64,000 nucleotides of DNA from Alphaproteobacteria bacterium (GTDB taxonomy: Bacteria > Pseudomonadota > Alphaproteobacteria > TMED109), in assembly GCA_022819905.1 (NCBI GenBank), contig JAJEGJ010000087.1, forward strand, positions 1 through 64,000, written 5' to 3'. The notes under the pieces are model-generated. The model was given only the letters and a program-made list of their open reading frames with translations. It made no database searches and had not been told where the DNA came from. This document shows positions 53,614 to 63,403 of this stretch, piece by piece. Positions within the stretch are counted from its first letter, which is position 1. Every line of letters starts with the position of its first letter. The translations under genes were made by a program, and so were the position numbers.

Positions 53614-54408
53614 CTACAGCCCCTCGAAGCGGCGTTCGAGGACATCGACGGGCAGTATGACGTTCCAGCCCCTGGCCGTCATTCCTTCGCCCGATTTGGT
53701 GCCAAGGGCATATCGGGGCTGAGCCGGCATGAATGTACGAAGATCCTCCAGTGCAGCATCCGGGACGCCCAGCCGCTTCTGCTCGCGCTCCAGCCAGAAG
53801 CCCGTGGCGCCGGCGGCGGCGGCCTTGCCGAGCGCGCGCACGTACCGGACCAACGCCAGGGCGTCGACCCGCACCACCAAGTCCAGGGAGTTGAAGAGTT
53901 CCTCCGCGCCCCCGGCCAGGTCGTAGCGGTCGAACAGGTCGGCAATCGTCCGCTCGATCGTCGTCACCCTGACCTCTTGCCCCATGCGGTCGACCGTCAT
54001 GACGCCATCCGGGGGCGCGAAGCCGCGCGGCGGCCTGACGAACCGGCAAGCGAGACCGGCCACCTCGAAAAGGCCGGGTTCCCCCTGCGCGATGACCTGC
54101 ACGTCATGCCCCTCCGTGTAGGCGTAGCCTTGCAGTTCAAGGGCCGAGTGATAGGCGATCGTGCCGCCATCGCGAAGACGGGAGGCGGCCAGGAAGCGGT
54201 CGACCGACCACGTCGCGGCGTCGGCATGCTTGGGAACCGAGGCGAAGACACCACGAGCGATGCGCCGGATGTTGCCGGCGTGGAGATGCTGGGCGAGCAT
54301 CGCCGTGACGACCTTGTCATCTGGTCGGCGCCCAACCGCCGCGGCGTATTCGGCCCGCCGGAAGACCGGGTTGGCGCTGAAGAAGGGCGCGGAGAGGAGC
54401 CGGGACAT
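53614..54408 (-). CDS. AbiEi-type antitoxin (type IV TA)
   Basis: A 264-residue protein from ATG 54408. The N-terminal winged helix 'FRRAEYAAAVGRRPDDKVVT' with 'LHAGNIRRIARGVFASVP' and the AbiEi body, 'YHSALELQGYAYTEGHDVQV', 'VTTIERTIADLFDRYDLAGG', 'EELFNSLDLVVRVDALALVR', are all intact. AbiEi represses the operon and counteracts AbiEii. The toxin directly downstream is truncated, so this antitoxin is an orphan. Confidence 0.9.
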   Translation of the reverse strand: MSRLLSAPFFSANPVFRRAEYAAAVGRRPDDKVVTAMLAQHLHAGNIRRIARGVFASVPKHADAATWSVDRFLAASRLRDGGTIAYHSALELQGYAYTEGHDVQVIAQGEPGLFEVAGLACRFVRPPRGFAPPDGVMTVDRMGQEVRVTTIERTIADLFDRYDLAGGAEELFNSLDLVVRVDALALVRYVRALGKAAAAGATGFWLEREQKRLGVPDAALEDLRTFMPAQPRYALGTKSGEGMTARGWNVILPVDVLERRFEGL

Positions 54409-54664
54409 CGCGGTTCGGTGATCTTTCAATTGATTCGATTATAGCCATATATGAGCTATGGCTTCAGCCGCCAATCATGAAATCAACCGCATCGACCAAG
54501 TTTTCTCCTGCGCGGCTCGATCTGATGCGCTGGACCTCAGGCAGTTTCGGCAAGGACGGCATCCCGCTCCGCCAACCCCGGCGGCGTGATCCCCGAGCCA
54601 GCAGCACAGGAATTCAAGCGCGGGTCCATTCAGCCGCTTCCGGCTACGCTTCTTCCATCTCACG

Positions 54665-55237
54665 ATGACGCGCCTGCTTATCCTCTTCGCCTTCATCGCG
54701 GCCTTCGGCCTCCCGCCTGCGCCGACCGCCGCCGACCAGCGCTTCGCCCGTTTGACGGAGCCCGGCATCGTCGCTGTCATGCGCCACGCCCTTGCCCCCG
54801 GGAGCGGAGATACCGCATCGTTCGCGCTCGACGACTGTGCCACCCAGCGCAATCTCGACGCGCGGGGGCGCGAACAGGCGCGAGCAATCGGCGTGGCGAT
54901 CCAAGCGGCGGGAGCGACCGTCGACCGGGTACTCACCAGCCAATGGTGTCGTTGCCGCGACACGGCCGAGCTCCTCGGTCTCGGGCCGGTCGAGGAGTTG
55001 CGTGTACTCAACTCGTTTTTCCGCAACCCGGCCCGCGCCGAGCCGCAAACCGCCGACCTACGGCGATACCTGTTGGGTCTCCCGCCAGGAGAGACCATCA
55101 TCCTGGTCACCCACTACGTGAACATCAGGGCGCTGACCGGCAGGCCCGTCGCCTCCGGCGAGGTCGTCTTGCTCAAGATCGGACGCGACCGCACGGTCTC
55201 TGTGGTCGACGAGATTCTCATCGGTCCCCGCCGCTGA
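54665..55237 (+). CDS. Secreted histidine phosphatase (SixA/phosphoglycerate-mutase-like)
   Basis: A 190-residue protein with a signal peptide (MTRLLILFAFIAAFGLPPAP). The catalytic motif is 'IVAVMRHALAPG' (RHA in place of RHG), with 'RNLDARGREQARAIGVAIQA', 'VLTSQWCRCRDTAELLG' and the second His in 'ETIILVTHYVNIRALTG'. It hydrolyses a phosphate monoester in the periplasm through a phosphohistidine. The physiological substrate is unknown. Confidence 0.9.
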   Translation: MTRLLILFAFIAAFGLPPAPTAADQRFARLTEPGIVAVMRHALAPGSGDTASFALDDCATQRNLDARGREQARAIGVAIQAAGATVDRVLTSQWCRCRDTAELLGLGPVEELRVLNSFFRNPARAEPQTADLRRYLLGLPPGETIILVTHYVNIRALTGRPVASGEVVLLKIGRDRTVSVVDEILIGPRR

Positions 55238-55542
55238 GATTTCTCGGATCACGCCAGCAAGCTGCCCCGGACCGTCGGCAGGTCGTCTGACCGCTACCGT
55301 CGGTCCCTGGCACCGAGACGTCCAGAGCGCAGTCCCAACCCTGACTGCGGGAAACATTCGGGCAAACATCGTGGTCGACCAGGCTGTGCTTGCCCGCGCG
55401 CAAGTCGCGCTGACATTGTCGACCCGCCGGCGAGCAATCGGCCCGAATGTCAATCTGCGCGCTCACCCTTGATCTGGTGTCTGCGGTCGGTCAGCCGCAG
55501 CCCCGCGACGGACAGGCCGGGCGCCAGCCAGCGGGGATGCGA
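55238..55542. other. Intergenic stretch, nothing recognised
   Basis: No gene or repeat recognised between the phosphatase and the antitoxin genes. Confidence 0.45.
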
Positions 55543-55878
55543 TCAGTCGGACGGGACGTCGGCGGGGTGGTCCGCAAAATTCGTGATGGTGACATTCCCT
55601 TGGGGAAATTCGGCGACGATACTGAGCTTCCCGCCCAGGGCTTCGACATAGGAGCGGAGGTTGGAAACGTCCTTATCCGTCCTGCGTTCGAGCTTGGCGA
55701 CGGCTGGCTGCTTCACGTGCAACGCCTGTCCGATCGCCTGTTGAGTCATGGCGCGTGCCCGACGCAGTTCGTGGAGCGGCATGGCGGCACGGAGCTCGGC
55801 TTTTCTGGCCTCCACCCGACGGCGGCGTTCCGGCGTGAAATCCCTGATCAGGTCGTGAAAGCTGTTCCGTCCAGTCAT
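55543..55878 (-). CDS. XRE-family antitoxin (HigA2-like), toxin lost
   Basis: A 111-residue protein with a helix-turn-helix, 'LHELRRARAMTQQAIGQALH' and VKQPAVAKLERRTDKDVSNL, followed by 'RSYVEALGGKLSIVAEFP', the standard antitoxin of HigB/RelE-type modules. Its ATG overlaps the stop of a chimeric toxin remnant by 4 bp, the coupling typical of an intact TA operon. Confidence 0.88.
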   Translation of the reverse strand: MTGRNSFHDLIRDFTPERRRRVEARKAELRAAMPLHELRRARAMTQQAIGQALHVKQPAVAKLERRTDKDVSNLRSYVEALGGKLSIVAEFPQGNVTITNFADHPADVPSD

Positions 55879-56015
55879 CGAATCAATCCTTCCTGTCGCA
55901 ACTCTTCGAGATAAACGTCGTAGAGGCGGTCGGCGACGGGCACATACCGCTTGTAGAACCGCGCATTATCCTGCTCGGCGCCGCTCTCGAACTCAATCCT
56001 CCAGACCCAGGCCAA
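55875..56015 (-). pseudogene. Toxin-toxin deletion chimera: RelE N-terminus joined to HigB C-terminus
   Basis: A 46-codon frame from TTG 56015. The first 16 residues (WVWRIEFESGAEQD) are the N-terminus of a RelE toxin whose antitoxin is the overlapping RelB gene upstream. The rest, 'NARFYKRYVPVADRLYDVYL', is the C-terminus of a HigB-type toxin that normally precedes the XRE antitoxin downstream (family: ..RFYKRLIAVAD..). The deletion removed the catalytic parts of both toxins and kept the frame, the RelB overlap and the ATGA coupling. Confidence 0.8.
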
Positions 56016-56223
56016 GGTTGCGCGCCACTTCCTCGAGCGTATAGGTGCGCGACCGACCTTCCCGCAACTCAATCAGGGCCTGCTCGGCGAGGTACACATC
56101 CTCGAGGTCCTCCAGATGCCGGAGGATGGCCTCGCGCGCGTAGAACGTCTTGGTGCGGCCGGTCGCCTTCGCGAGATGCTCCAAGCGCTCCTCGATGTCG
56201 GCCGGCAGGCGGATTGTCAACAT
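55993..56223 (-). CDS. RelB/DinJ-type ribbon-helix-helix antitoxin
   Basis: A 76-residue antitoxin from ATG 56223 with GGAG upstream: 'MLTIRLPADIEERLEHLAKA', TGRTKTFYAREAILRHLEDL, 'EDVYLAEQALIELREGRSRT' and YTLEEVARNLGLGLED. Full length. The overlapping toxin start shows an original relBE operon, but only the first 14-16 toxin residues remain. Confidence 0.9.
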   Translation of the reverse strand: MLTIRLPADIEERLEHLAKATGRTKTFYAREAILRHLEDLEDVYLAEQALIELREGRSRTYTLEEVARNLGLGLED

Positions 56224-56546
56224 GGGTCGATACTCCGGGCGTACTGTACGCATATCTGGCACGCTTGGCGCAACCTTGCCGCCCGCGCACTGCGGATGGG
56301 ATCAGGAAATGGTCGATCGGAAAGCATCCCCAGGAGGACGGGTGGCCACTCCGCAGTCGGTCTACAAGAACAACATGAACCGTCACTTGTCCGTAGCTTG
56401 GCCACGGCTCCTGGCCTGCCGGCCCGAGCGATTCGGGATACGCCAGAATAGGCCGTGAATGGCGGGAACGAGCTGGCTCGGCGCGCGAGGGAACGGCCAA
56501 TAGCCGGCGTTGGGAACGCACGAAGCGCCGCGGTACGGGAGGAGCC
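56224..56546. other. Divergent intergenic region, nothing recognised
   Basis: About 320 bp between the RelB gene and the divergent dioxygenase gene, with no recognised gene. Confidence 0.45.
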
Positions 56547-57407
56547 ATGTTTGTAATCGGAGAGCCGGGTTGCTCCGACATCAGGCGCTTTCGCCGGGAT
56601 GGCTTCCTCGTCGTCGAACGGCTCATCGAACCCGAGGCCGCCGCCCGCCTGGCCGCGCGCTTCGGGCCGCTCTTCCGCGGCGAATTCGAGACCGGCCTCG
56701 AACCCGACGAGTGGAACTGGCGCGAGGGGAAGGACGCCGACGACCTGACTCGCCAGATCTGCAATGCCTGGAAGTCGGACCGCGAGTTGGCGCGCGCGGT
56801 CTTGCATCCCCGCATCGGCCTCTGGTGCGCGCGGCTCAGCGGCTGGCCGGGCGCCAGGATCAACCAGGACAACGTGCTGTGGAAGCCGCCGGACGCCCGC
56901 CCGCTCGCCTTCCACCAGGACGACAGCTATCAGCAGTGGGTGGTGCCGCCCGAGCTATGCACCTGCTGGATGGCGCTCGACGCGACCAGCGAGGCCGGCG
57001 GCACCATCGAGTACGTCGCCGGCTCGCACCGCCGGGACCTTGGCCCGCCAGCGTCCCGGTTCCACGCGCCCGACGACTACGAACGCGAAATGCGCGAGGC
57101 CGCCGCGCGGGCGGGCGCCGTCCCCGAAGTGGTGCGGATCGAACTTCCGGCGGGAGGCGGAGTCTTTCACCACGGACGGACGTTCCACGGTTCGGGCACC
57201 AACCGCACCGACGCGCCGCGACGGGCTCTGGTGTCACACTGCATGTCTTCCGAGGCCCGCTACCACCCGACCAACGTCGGCAGCATCTACGGCCGCTACA
57301 AGCGCGCCGGCAGGACGGAGATGGACGAAGCCTTCTTTCCCGTGCTGTGGACCGGGGACGGCTACCGGAGCGCCTTTCTCGACGGCTATCTCGACCCCGC
57401 AGGCTGA
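56547..57407 (+). CDS. Phytanoyl-CoA-dioxygenase-family protein (PhyH)
   Basis: A 286-residue Fe(II)/2-oxoglutarate oxygenase. The iron triad is His-x-Asp in 'LAFHQDDSYQQWVVPP' and the distal His in 'GGVFHHGRTFHGSGTNRT'; the Arg after it binds 2-oxoglutarate. 'CWMALDATSEAGGTIEYVAG' and SHRRDL are the usual central strand. PhyH enzymes hydroxylate small hydrophobic or acidic substrates. GAGGAGCC precedes the ATG. Stand-alone gene. Confidence 0.9.
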   Translation: MFVIGEPGCSDIRRFRRDGFLVVERLIEPEAAARLAARFGPLFRGEFETGLEPDEWNWREGKDADDLTRQICNAWKSDRELARAVLHPRIGLWCARLSGWPGARINQDNVLWKPPDARPLAFHQDDSYQQWVVPPELCTCWMALDATSEAGGTIEYVAGSHRRDLGPPASRFHAPDDYEREMREAAARAGAVPEVVRIELPAGGGVFHHGRTFHGSGTNRTDAPRRALVSHCMSSEARYHPTNVGSIYGRYKRAGRTEMDEAFFPVLWTGDGYRSAFLDGYLDPAG

Positions 57408-57611
57408 TCGGCGCGGGCGGCCCGTTCCCGTCGGTCTGGAAGCACGAGATTCAACACAATCCCCGGTGGTGGCGGAGTATCGGATGCTCTGACCATCCAG
57501 GAGATGGGACGGTGGTGTCCCCCCTCGCTTCATCCTGGCCGCACAACTCCAGATGGACGCAACACGAAGCCTCGGTTCGAGGGGGCATCCATCCCGTCTC
57601 CTGGGTGCAGG

Positions 57612-58454
57612 TCAGCGGGCCACCTGCAACGGTACGCCCGCATTGACATCCTCGATCGCTGAGAGGATGTGAGCCACTCTTGCTTCGTTGCTGGGATGCG
57701 TCTGCAAGAAGCCCACCTTTCCCCCGAACAATCCCGACCGACTTCGCCTCGTCTTCTCCTGCTTCATGCGCACCACCACATCCCGCATGGCAGTGACGGG
57801 GTATCCGGCACGTTGAAGGATGTAAACCGCCGTGCGGTCGGCCTCTATCTCCATGCTTTGGCTGTAAGCCCGGCTGCCGACTGCCGCTCCGAGTGCGGCC
57901 GCACTTTGCACGGCCTCAGCGTCGTACTCGCTGGCATTGGCTTGACCGATTGCCATGAGCATTCCGGCGAGAGCTGCGCCTACGGCCGCATTCTGGAATT
58001 TTCGGTCTACGTGGCCATACATGATGTGCGCATACTCGTGCGCGAGCACCGCGGCGATTTCTGCATCCGTACCCATTGCGCTGACCAACCCGCCGTAAAT
58101 TCCGACGTTGTTGTCTTGGTCCGCATAGGCATTAATGTCGCTCTCGCCCAGATACACAGTCACGTCTGATGCCGCCATGAACTCGCACCGAACGGGTTCC
58201 TCAAGTTGGAGCTCTACGCAGACTTCGTACGCCGCGTCCGTCACCCTACCCAGCACGCGATCCACCGTCGGCAACATGTCGGTGTGAGCAATGTTGCGCG
58301 AAGGCCCGACTTGGCCATCCCTCAGCAATTGCTGTGCGGCAAGCTGGTGTTGGTCCAGTGGTTCCGTGAGTTCGAGCACGGGCTTCGCACACCCCGTGAG
58401 GCCCACGATCGCGAAAAAACAGCAGGCCAACGAAGTGCCGGCTTTCAGAACCAT
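57612..58454 (-). CDS. M48-family metallopeptidase lipoprotein
   Basis: A 280-residue protein from ATG 58454, preceded by GGGGGAGGG. The signal peptide ends in a lipobox (VGLTGC-AKP), so the mature N-terminal Cys is lipidated. The zinc motif is HEYAH in 'IAAVLAHEYAHIMYGHVDRK', and the third ligand is the Glu of 'SMEIEADRTAVYILQRAGYP'. Other markers: 'DINAYADQDNNVGIYGGLV' and 'FLQTHPSNEARVAHI'. An outer-membrane or periplasmic protease of the BepA/LoiP type, taking part in envelope quality control. Confidence 0.93.
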   Translation of the reverse strand: MVLKAGTSLACCFFAIVGLTGCAKPVLELTEPLDQHQLAAQQLLRDGQVGPSRNIAHTDMLPTVDRVLGRVTDAAYEVCVELQLEEPVRCEFMAASDVTVYLGESDINAYADQDNNVGIYGGLVSAMGTDAEIAAVLAHEYAHIMYGHVDRKFQNAAVGAALAGMLMAIGQANASEYDAEAVQSAAALGAAVGSRAYSQSMEIEADRTAVYILQRAGYPVTAMRDVVVRMKQEKTRRSRSGLFGGKVGFLQTHPSNEARVAHILSAIEDVNAGVPLQVAR

Positions 58455-58682
58455 GCTTCCCTCCCCCGCTTGGTTTCCCTGAGGCTGGCAGCGCGCGCCC
58501 GGTCCTGCGGGACGGGCGTCCGGGCGCCGGCTCTGGCACGTCCGTAGAGCGCGCCTGCGCCGCGGTGCCCGAGGCGACAACCCCAGCATCGGCGGGGGCG
58601 GTTCACCTCCAATCCGGCGGCCGGGAGCTTGCCTGCGGGCTGGAGCAAATCAGCGCCCCCCGGTTACCCTGACTGACCCGCT

Positions 58683-60398
58683 CTAGGTGTCCGCGTAGCA
58701 GTGGGTCTCGGCCTGCCCGCCCGGATGCGTCACTGCACCGCCCACCGCCGGGCCCACGAGCTGCGAGTACTTCCAGAGCTCGCCTGACGTGTACTCGTGC
58801 GTGCGCGGCGTCCAGCCGGCGCGCCGCGACTCCAGTTCCTCGTCGCTGAGCGCAACCGACAGCTCGCCGGTCTCCGCATCGATCGTGATCTGGTCGCCCT
58901 CCCGAAGGAGACCGATCGGGCCCCCCACCGCTGCTTCGGGCCCGACGTGGCCGATGCAGAAGCCGCGCGTCGCGCCCGAGAACCGCCCGTCGGTGATCAG
59001 GGCGACCTTCTCGCCGAGCCCCTGGCCGTAGATCGCGGACGTCGTGGCCAGCATCTCCCGCATGCCGGGGCCGCCCTTGGGCCCCTCGTAGCGGATGACG
59101 ACCACGTCGCCGTCGCGGATTCGCTTCTCCTTCACCGCCTTGAAGGCCTCCTCCTCGGTGTCGAACACGCGCGCCGGGCCCTCGTGGCGCAGCCGCTGCA
59201 TGCCCGCCACCTTCACGATGGCGCCCTCCGGGGCGAGGTTCCCCCGGAGCCCCACCACGCCGCCGGTCGGCGTGATCGGGTTCGACACCGGACGGATGAC
59301 GTCCTGGTCCTCGGGGAAGGTGACGTCCGCGAGGTTCTCGGCCACCGTGCGCCCGGTCACCGTCACGCAGTCGCCGTGGATGTAGCCGCCCTCATAAAGC
59401 GCCTTCATCAGCACCGGTAGCCCGCCCGCCTCGTAGAGGTCCTTCGCCACGTACTTGCCGCCGGGCTTGAGATCACCGATGTACGGCGTCGAGCGGAATA
59501 GCTCCGCGACGTCGTTCAGGTCGAACTTGATGCCGCACTCGTGCGCGATCGCCGGGAGGTGCAGCCCGGCATTGGTCGAACCGCCGCTCGCGGCGACGAC
59601 CCGTGCGGCGTTCTCGAGCGCCTCGCGGGTGATGATGTCGCGCGGGCGGAGGTTGCTTTCGATCAGCTTCATCACGGCTTGGCCCGACGCGAAGGCGTAC
59701 TCGTCGCGCGACTGGTACGGGGCCGGCGCACTGGCGGAATGCGGCAGCGCGATGCCGAGCGCCTCTGACACGCAGGCCATCGTGTTCGCCGTGAACTGAC
59801 CGCCGCAGGAGCCCGCCGACGGGCACGCGACCCGCTCGATCTCGGCGAGGTCGTCCGCATTCATGTTGCCGCCCTGGAACTGCCCCACCGCCTCGAAGAC
59901 GTCCTGGACGGTCACGTCGCGCCCGCGGAACCGCCCTGGCATGATCGATCCGCCGTAGAGGAACACGCTCGGCACGTTGAGGCGCGCCATCGCCATCATC
60001 ACGCCCGGGAGCGACTTGTCGCACCCGGCGAGGCCCACGAGGCCGTCATAGGCGTGTCCGCGCACGGTGAGCTCGATCGTGTCCGCGATCGCCTCCCGGC
60101 TCGCGAGCGACGCCTTCATGCCCTGGTGCCCCATCGCAATCCCGTCGGTCACCGTGATCGTCGTGAATTCGCGCGGGGTGCCGTCGGCCTGATCGACGCC
60201 CGCCTTGGCCGCCTGGGCCTGCCGGCGGAGCGTAATGTTGCACGGCGCCGCCTCGTTCCAGGTCGTCGCCACCCCGATCAACGGCTGGTGAATCTGCTTC
60301 TCGGTGAGCCCCATCGCGTAGTAGAAGGAACGGTGCGGGGCGCGCTCGGGGCCCTCGGTCGTGTGCCGGCTGGGAAGTCTGCTCTTGTCGATCGTCAT
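58683..60398 (-). CDS. ilvD: Dihydroxy-acid dehydratase
   Basis: A 571-residue enzyme of branched-chain amino acid synthesis that dehydrates dihydroxyisovalerate and dihydroxymethylvalerate to the 2-keto acids. Signature segments: '[20 protein letters not shown]' (first cluster Cys), '[19 protein letters not shown]' (second), '[20 protein letters not shown]' (third region), and '[20 protein letters not shown]'. Full length. The gene follows valS at 62 bp on the same strand. All expected iron-sulphur cysteines are present. Confidence 0.97.
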   Translation of the reverse strand: MTIDKSRLPSRHTTEGPERAPHRSFYYAMGLTEKQIHQPLIGVATTWNEAAPCNITLRRQAQAAKAGVDQADGTPREFTTITVTDGIAMGHQGMKASLASREAIADTIELTVRGHAYDGLVGLAGCDKSLPGVMMAMARLNVPSVFLYGGSIMPGRFRGRDVTVQDVFEAVGQFQGGNMNADDLAEIERVACPSAGSCGGQFTANTMACVSEALGIALPHSASAPAPYQSRDEYAFASGQAVMKLIESNLRPRDIITREALENAARVVAASGGSTNAGLHLPAIAHECGIKFDLNDVAELFRSTPYIGDLKPGGKYVAKDLYEAGGLPVLMKALYEGGYIHGDCVTVTGRTVAENLADVTFPEDQDVIRPVSNPITPTGGVVGLRGNLAPEGAIVKVAGMQRLRHEGPARVFDTEEEAFKAVKEKRIRDGDVVVIRYEGPKGGPGMREMLATTSAIYGQGLGEKVALITDGRFSGATRGFCIGHVGPEAAVGGPIGLLREGDQITIDAETGELSVALSDEELESRRAGWTPRTHEYTSGELWKYSQLVGPAVGGAVTHPGGQAETHCYADT

Positions 60399-60460
60399 GG
60401 CGTGAAGTCCGTGAATGTGGGGGTCGGCCCGGGCTGGCCGGGGGCAGGATACGATTCGTG

Positions 60461-63127
60461 CTACGCGGCTTCCATCCCGGTTCCGAGCCGCGCCAGTGCA
60501 CGTTCGATGCGTTCGGAGCGGACCTCCGCATCGGTCTTCCGGTCGCGCTGCTCCTGCACGACGGCCGGCGGCGCCCGGTCCACGAACGACGGGTTGGCCA
60601 GCTTCGCCTCGAACCGCGCAATGTCCTTCCGCAGCGTCTCCATCTCCTTCGCGAGCCGGGTCCGCTCCGCCGCGACGTCGATGGTGCCGGCGAGCGGCAT
60701 GAGCGCGACCGTCCCGGCCGCTTCGAGCTCGGCGGCCTGGCCGTCCTGACCGTCGTCAACCGCAAACGATTCGATGCGGGCGAGCCTCCGCATGGCTTCG
60801 CCGTGCACGGCGAGCGCGCGATCCGCCGCCGGCGTCGTGGTCCGGAACCGGATTCCCACCATCGCCGCCTGCGGCACCCGGAGTTCCGAGCGCACGGAGC
60901 GGACCTCGTTCACGAACGCCATCAGCCACTCGATCTCGCCCTTCGCTTCCAGATCGGTTGAGCGGGGCGCATCCGGCCATGGCGTGAGGGCCAGCAGGCG
61001 CTCCGTTTCCCGGCGGAGCGACCAGAGCTCCTCCGTCACGAAGGGCATCAGCGGGTGCAGCATCCGCAGGGTCACGGCAAACGCCGCGGCGGCGCTTCCC
61101 TGCGTTTCGGACCGGGCGGCCGCGTCATCGCCACCCAGCAGCGGCTTGGCGAGCTCCAGGTACCAGTCACAGTAGGTGTGCCACAGGAACTGGTAGGCCA
61201 CGGCCGCGGCCTCGTCGAAGCGATAGGCGGAAATCGCGGTCGCGACCTGCTGCGCCGCCTCGGCCGCCGCCGCCTCGATCCACCGGTTGAGGCTCAGCAC
61301 CGGGGCCGGCCTTGCGGCCGAAGCAGCCTGGCCGGCGCCTTGCAGTTCCAGGAAGCGCGCGGCGTTCCAGAGCTTGGTGACGAAGTTCCGGTACCCCTTC
61401 ACCCGGTCCTCGGCCAGCCGGATGTCCCGGCCCTGCGCGGCCATGGCGACCAGCGTGAACCGGACGGCGTCCGTTCCGTACCGATTCATCAGCTCGAGCG
61501 GATCGATCACGTTCCCCTCGGACTTGGACATCTTCCGCCCCTTCGCATCGCGCACGAGGGCGTGGATGTAGACCTCCTGGAACGGCACCTGCTTCTGGAA
61601 GTGCAGCCCCATCATCATCATCCTGGCCACCCAGAAGAAGATGATGTCGAACCCGGTCACCAGGACGGTCCCCGGGTAGTAGCGCTCGACCAGGTCCGTC
61701 CGGGCGGGCCAGTCCAGCGTGGAGAACGGCCAGAGCGCCGACGAGAACCAGGTGTCCAGAACATCCTCGTCCTGGACCAGTTCCACCGGCTTGCCGAACT
61801 CCTTTTCGGCTGCCGCCATCGCTTCCGCCTCCGATTCGGCGACGAACACCTTGCCGTCAGGGCCGTACCACGCCGGGATCCGGTGTCCCCACCAGAGCTG
61901 CCGCGAGACGCACCATGGCTGGATGTTGCGCATCCATTCGAAGTAGGTGTTGGCCCAGTTGGCCGGCACGAACCGGGTCGCGCCCTCCTCGACCGCCCGG
62001 ATCGCCGGAGCGGCCAGCGTCTTCGCGTCGACGAACCACTGGTCGGTGAGCCAGGGCTCGATCACCGTCTGCGAGCGGTCACCGAACGGGACCGTGTGCA
62101 CGATCTCCTCCTCGCGCTCGAGCAGGCCCTGCGCCTCGAGGTCGGCGACCACGCGCTTCCTGGCCTCGAAGCGGTCGAGGCCGCGATAGGCCGCGGGCAC
62201 GTTGTCGTTGAGTGAGCCGTCGGCGTTCAGGATGTTGATCGGCGTCTGGTCGTGCCGGCGCCCCACCTCGAAATCGTTGAAGTCGTGGGCCGGCGTGATC
62301 TTGACCGCGCCCGTCCCCTTCTCCGGATCCACGTACTCGTCGGCGACCACCGGGATCACCCGGTCGGTGAGCGGCAGCCGGACCTCGCGTCCCACGAAGC
62401 CCGCGGTGCGCGGATCCTCCGGGTGCACGGCGACGCTGGTGTCCCCCAGCATGGTCTCCGGGCGAGTCGTCGCCACGGTGACATCGCCGTCACCATCGGC
62501 AAACGGGTAGCGGATGTACCAAAAGCCCCCCTTGACCTCGCGCGTGTCCACCTCGAGGTCCGAAATGGCGGTTCGGAGCTGGGTGTCCCAGTTGACCAGC
62601 CGTTTGTCCCGGTAGACCAGTCCGTCGCGGTGCAATTGCACGAACACTTTCCGGACCGCCGCCGACAGACCCTCGTCCAGCGTGAAGCGTTCGCGGGACC
62701 AGTCGGCGGACGCGCCCAGCCGGTGCAGCTGCCGGTTGATCGTGCCGCCCGATTCGCGTTTCCACGCCCAGACCCGCTCGACGAACGCCTCGCGGCCGAG
62801 CGCCTTGCGGTCCGGCCCCTTCTCCTCCGCCAACTGCCGCTCCACCACCATCTGGGTAGCGATCCCGGCGTGGTCCGAACCCGGCTGCCACAGCGTGTCC
62901 CGGCCGCACATGCGCCAGTAGCGGCTGAGGACATCCTGCAGCGTCATGTTCAGCGCATGCCCGATGTGCAGGCTCCCCGTGACATTGGGGGGCGGCATCA
63001 TCACGACGAAGGGGTCCTCGGCGGAGTCCGGGTCGCAGGCGAACGCACCTGCGTCCTCCCAGGCCTGGTAGACGCGTGATTCCACGATGGCCGGCTCGTA
63101 CGCCCGACCGATCCGTTGTTCTGGCAT
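60461..63127 (-). CDS. valS: Valyl-tRNA synthetase
   Basis: An 888-residue class Ia synthetase. The HIGH motif is in '[20 protein letters not shown]', the KMSKS motif in '[20 protein letters not shown]', and the CP1 editing domain has '[20 protein letters not shown]'. The C-terminal coiled coil is '[20 protein letters not shown]' to [15 protein letters not shown], the ValS-specific tRNA-binding arm. ATG 63127 is 2 bp after the popZ-like stop. Essential housekeeping gene; no irregularity seen. Confidence 0.98.
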   Translation of the reverse strand: MPEQRIGRAYEPAIVESRVYQAWEDAGAFACDPDSAEDPFVVMMPPPNVTGSLHIGHALNMTLQDVLSRYWRMCGRDTLWQPGSDHAGIATQMVVERQLAEEKGPDRKALGREAFVERVWAWKRESGGTINRQLHRLGASADWSRERFTLDEGLSAAVRKVFVQLHRDGLVYRDKRLVNWDTQLRTAISDLEVDTREVKGGFWYIRYPFADGDGDVTVATTRPETMLGDTSVAVHPEDPRTAGFVGREVRLPLTDRVIPVVADEYVDPEKGTGAVKITPAHDFNDFEVGRRHDQTPINILNADGSLNDNVPAAYRGLDRFEARKRVVADLEAQGLLEREEEIVHTVPFGDRSQTVIEPWLTDQWFVDAKTLAAPAIRAVEEGATRFVPANWANTYFEWMRNIQPWCVSRQLWWGHRIPAWYGPDGKVFVAESEAEAMAAAEKEFGKPVELVQDEDVLDTWFSSALWPFSTLDWPARTDLVERYYPGTVLVTGFDIIFFWVARMMMMGLHFQKQVPFQEVYIHALVRDAKGRKMSKSEGNVIDPLELMNRYGTDAVRFTLVAMAAQGRDIRLAEDRVKGYRNFVTKLWNAARFLELQGAGQAASAARPAPVLSLNRWIEAAAAEAAQQVATAISAYRFDEAAAVAYQFLWHTYCDWYLELAKPLLGGDDAAARSETQGSAAAAFAVTLRMLHPLMPFVTEELWSLRRETERLLALTPWPDAPRSTDLEAKGEIEWLMAFVNEVRSVRSELRVPQAAMVGIRFRTTTPAADRALAVHGEAMRRLARIESFAVDDGQDGQAAELEAAGTVALMPLAGTIDVAAERTRLAKEMETLRKDIARFEAKLANPSFVDRAPPAVVQEQRDRKTDAEVRSERIERALARLGTGMEAA

Positions 63128-63129
63128 GG

Positions 63130-63396
63130 CTAGGTCGGTTTGTCGGGACGGAGGCCCTCAGGCCGGGATGCAAGTTCGGCCCGGAGCAGGTCGCGGACCG
63201 TCGCGTGGAGATTCTCGCGGAGCCACGCCCGAATCAGCTCGTCCACCCGGCGGCGCACGTACTCATCGAGCGGGTTGTCCACGCGGGCCTCGAGGCCGGC
63301 GGACACCGGGCCCTCCGGGTGGGGACCCGCCCGCTCCAGATCGGCCCGGATCGCCTCCAGGGTCGCTTCGATCCTGTCCTGCGACGGTAGCGTCAC
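63130..63396 (-). CDS. Short DUF2497/PopZ-like protein
   Basis: An 88-residue protein with the PopZ oligomerisation-domain pattern: 'LDEYVRRRVDELIRAWLREN', LHATVRDLLRAELASRPEGL, preceded by a short helical N-terminus. Start is GTG 63396. PopZ (DUF2497) is usually encoded between tolC and valS in alphaproteobacteria, exactly this order. Full-length PopZ has a much longer Pro/acidic N-terminal region, so this is a minimal form. It probably helps form a polar scaffold; residues for partner binding cannot be judged. Confidence 0.8.
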   Translation of the reverse strand: MTLPSQDRIEATLEAIRADLERAGPHPEGPVSAGLEARVDNPLDEYVRRRVDELIRAWLRENLHATVRDLLRAELASRPEGLRPDKPT

Positions 63397-63403
63397 GGAC
63401 GGC

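Noticed and set aside
60054-60961. Long plus-strand open frames opposite ilvD and valS, and similar ones opposite the vWA and PQQ genes.
   Set aside because: They mirror the real genes in a GC-rich genome, lack ribosome-binding sites and match no family.
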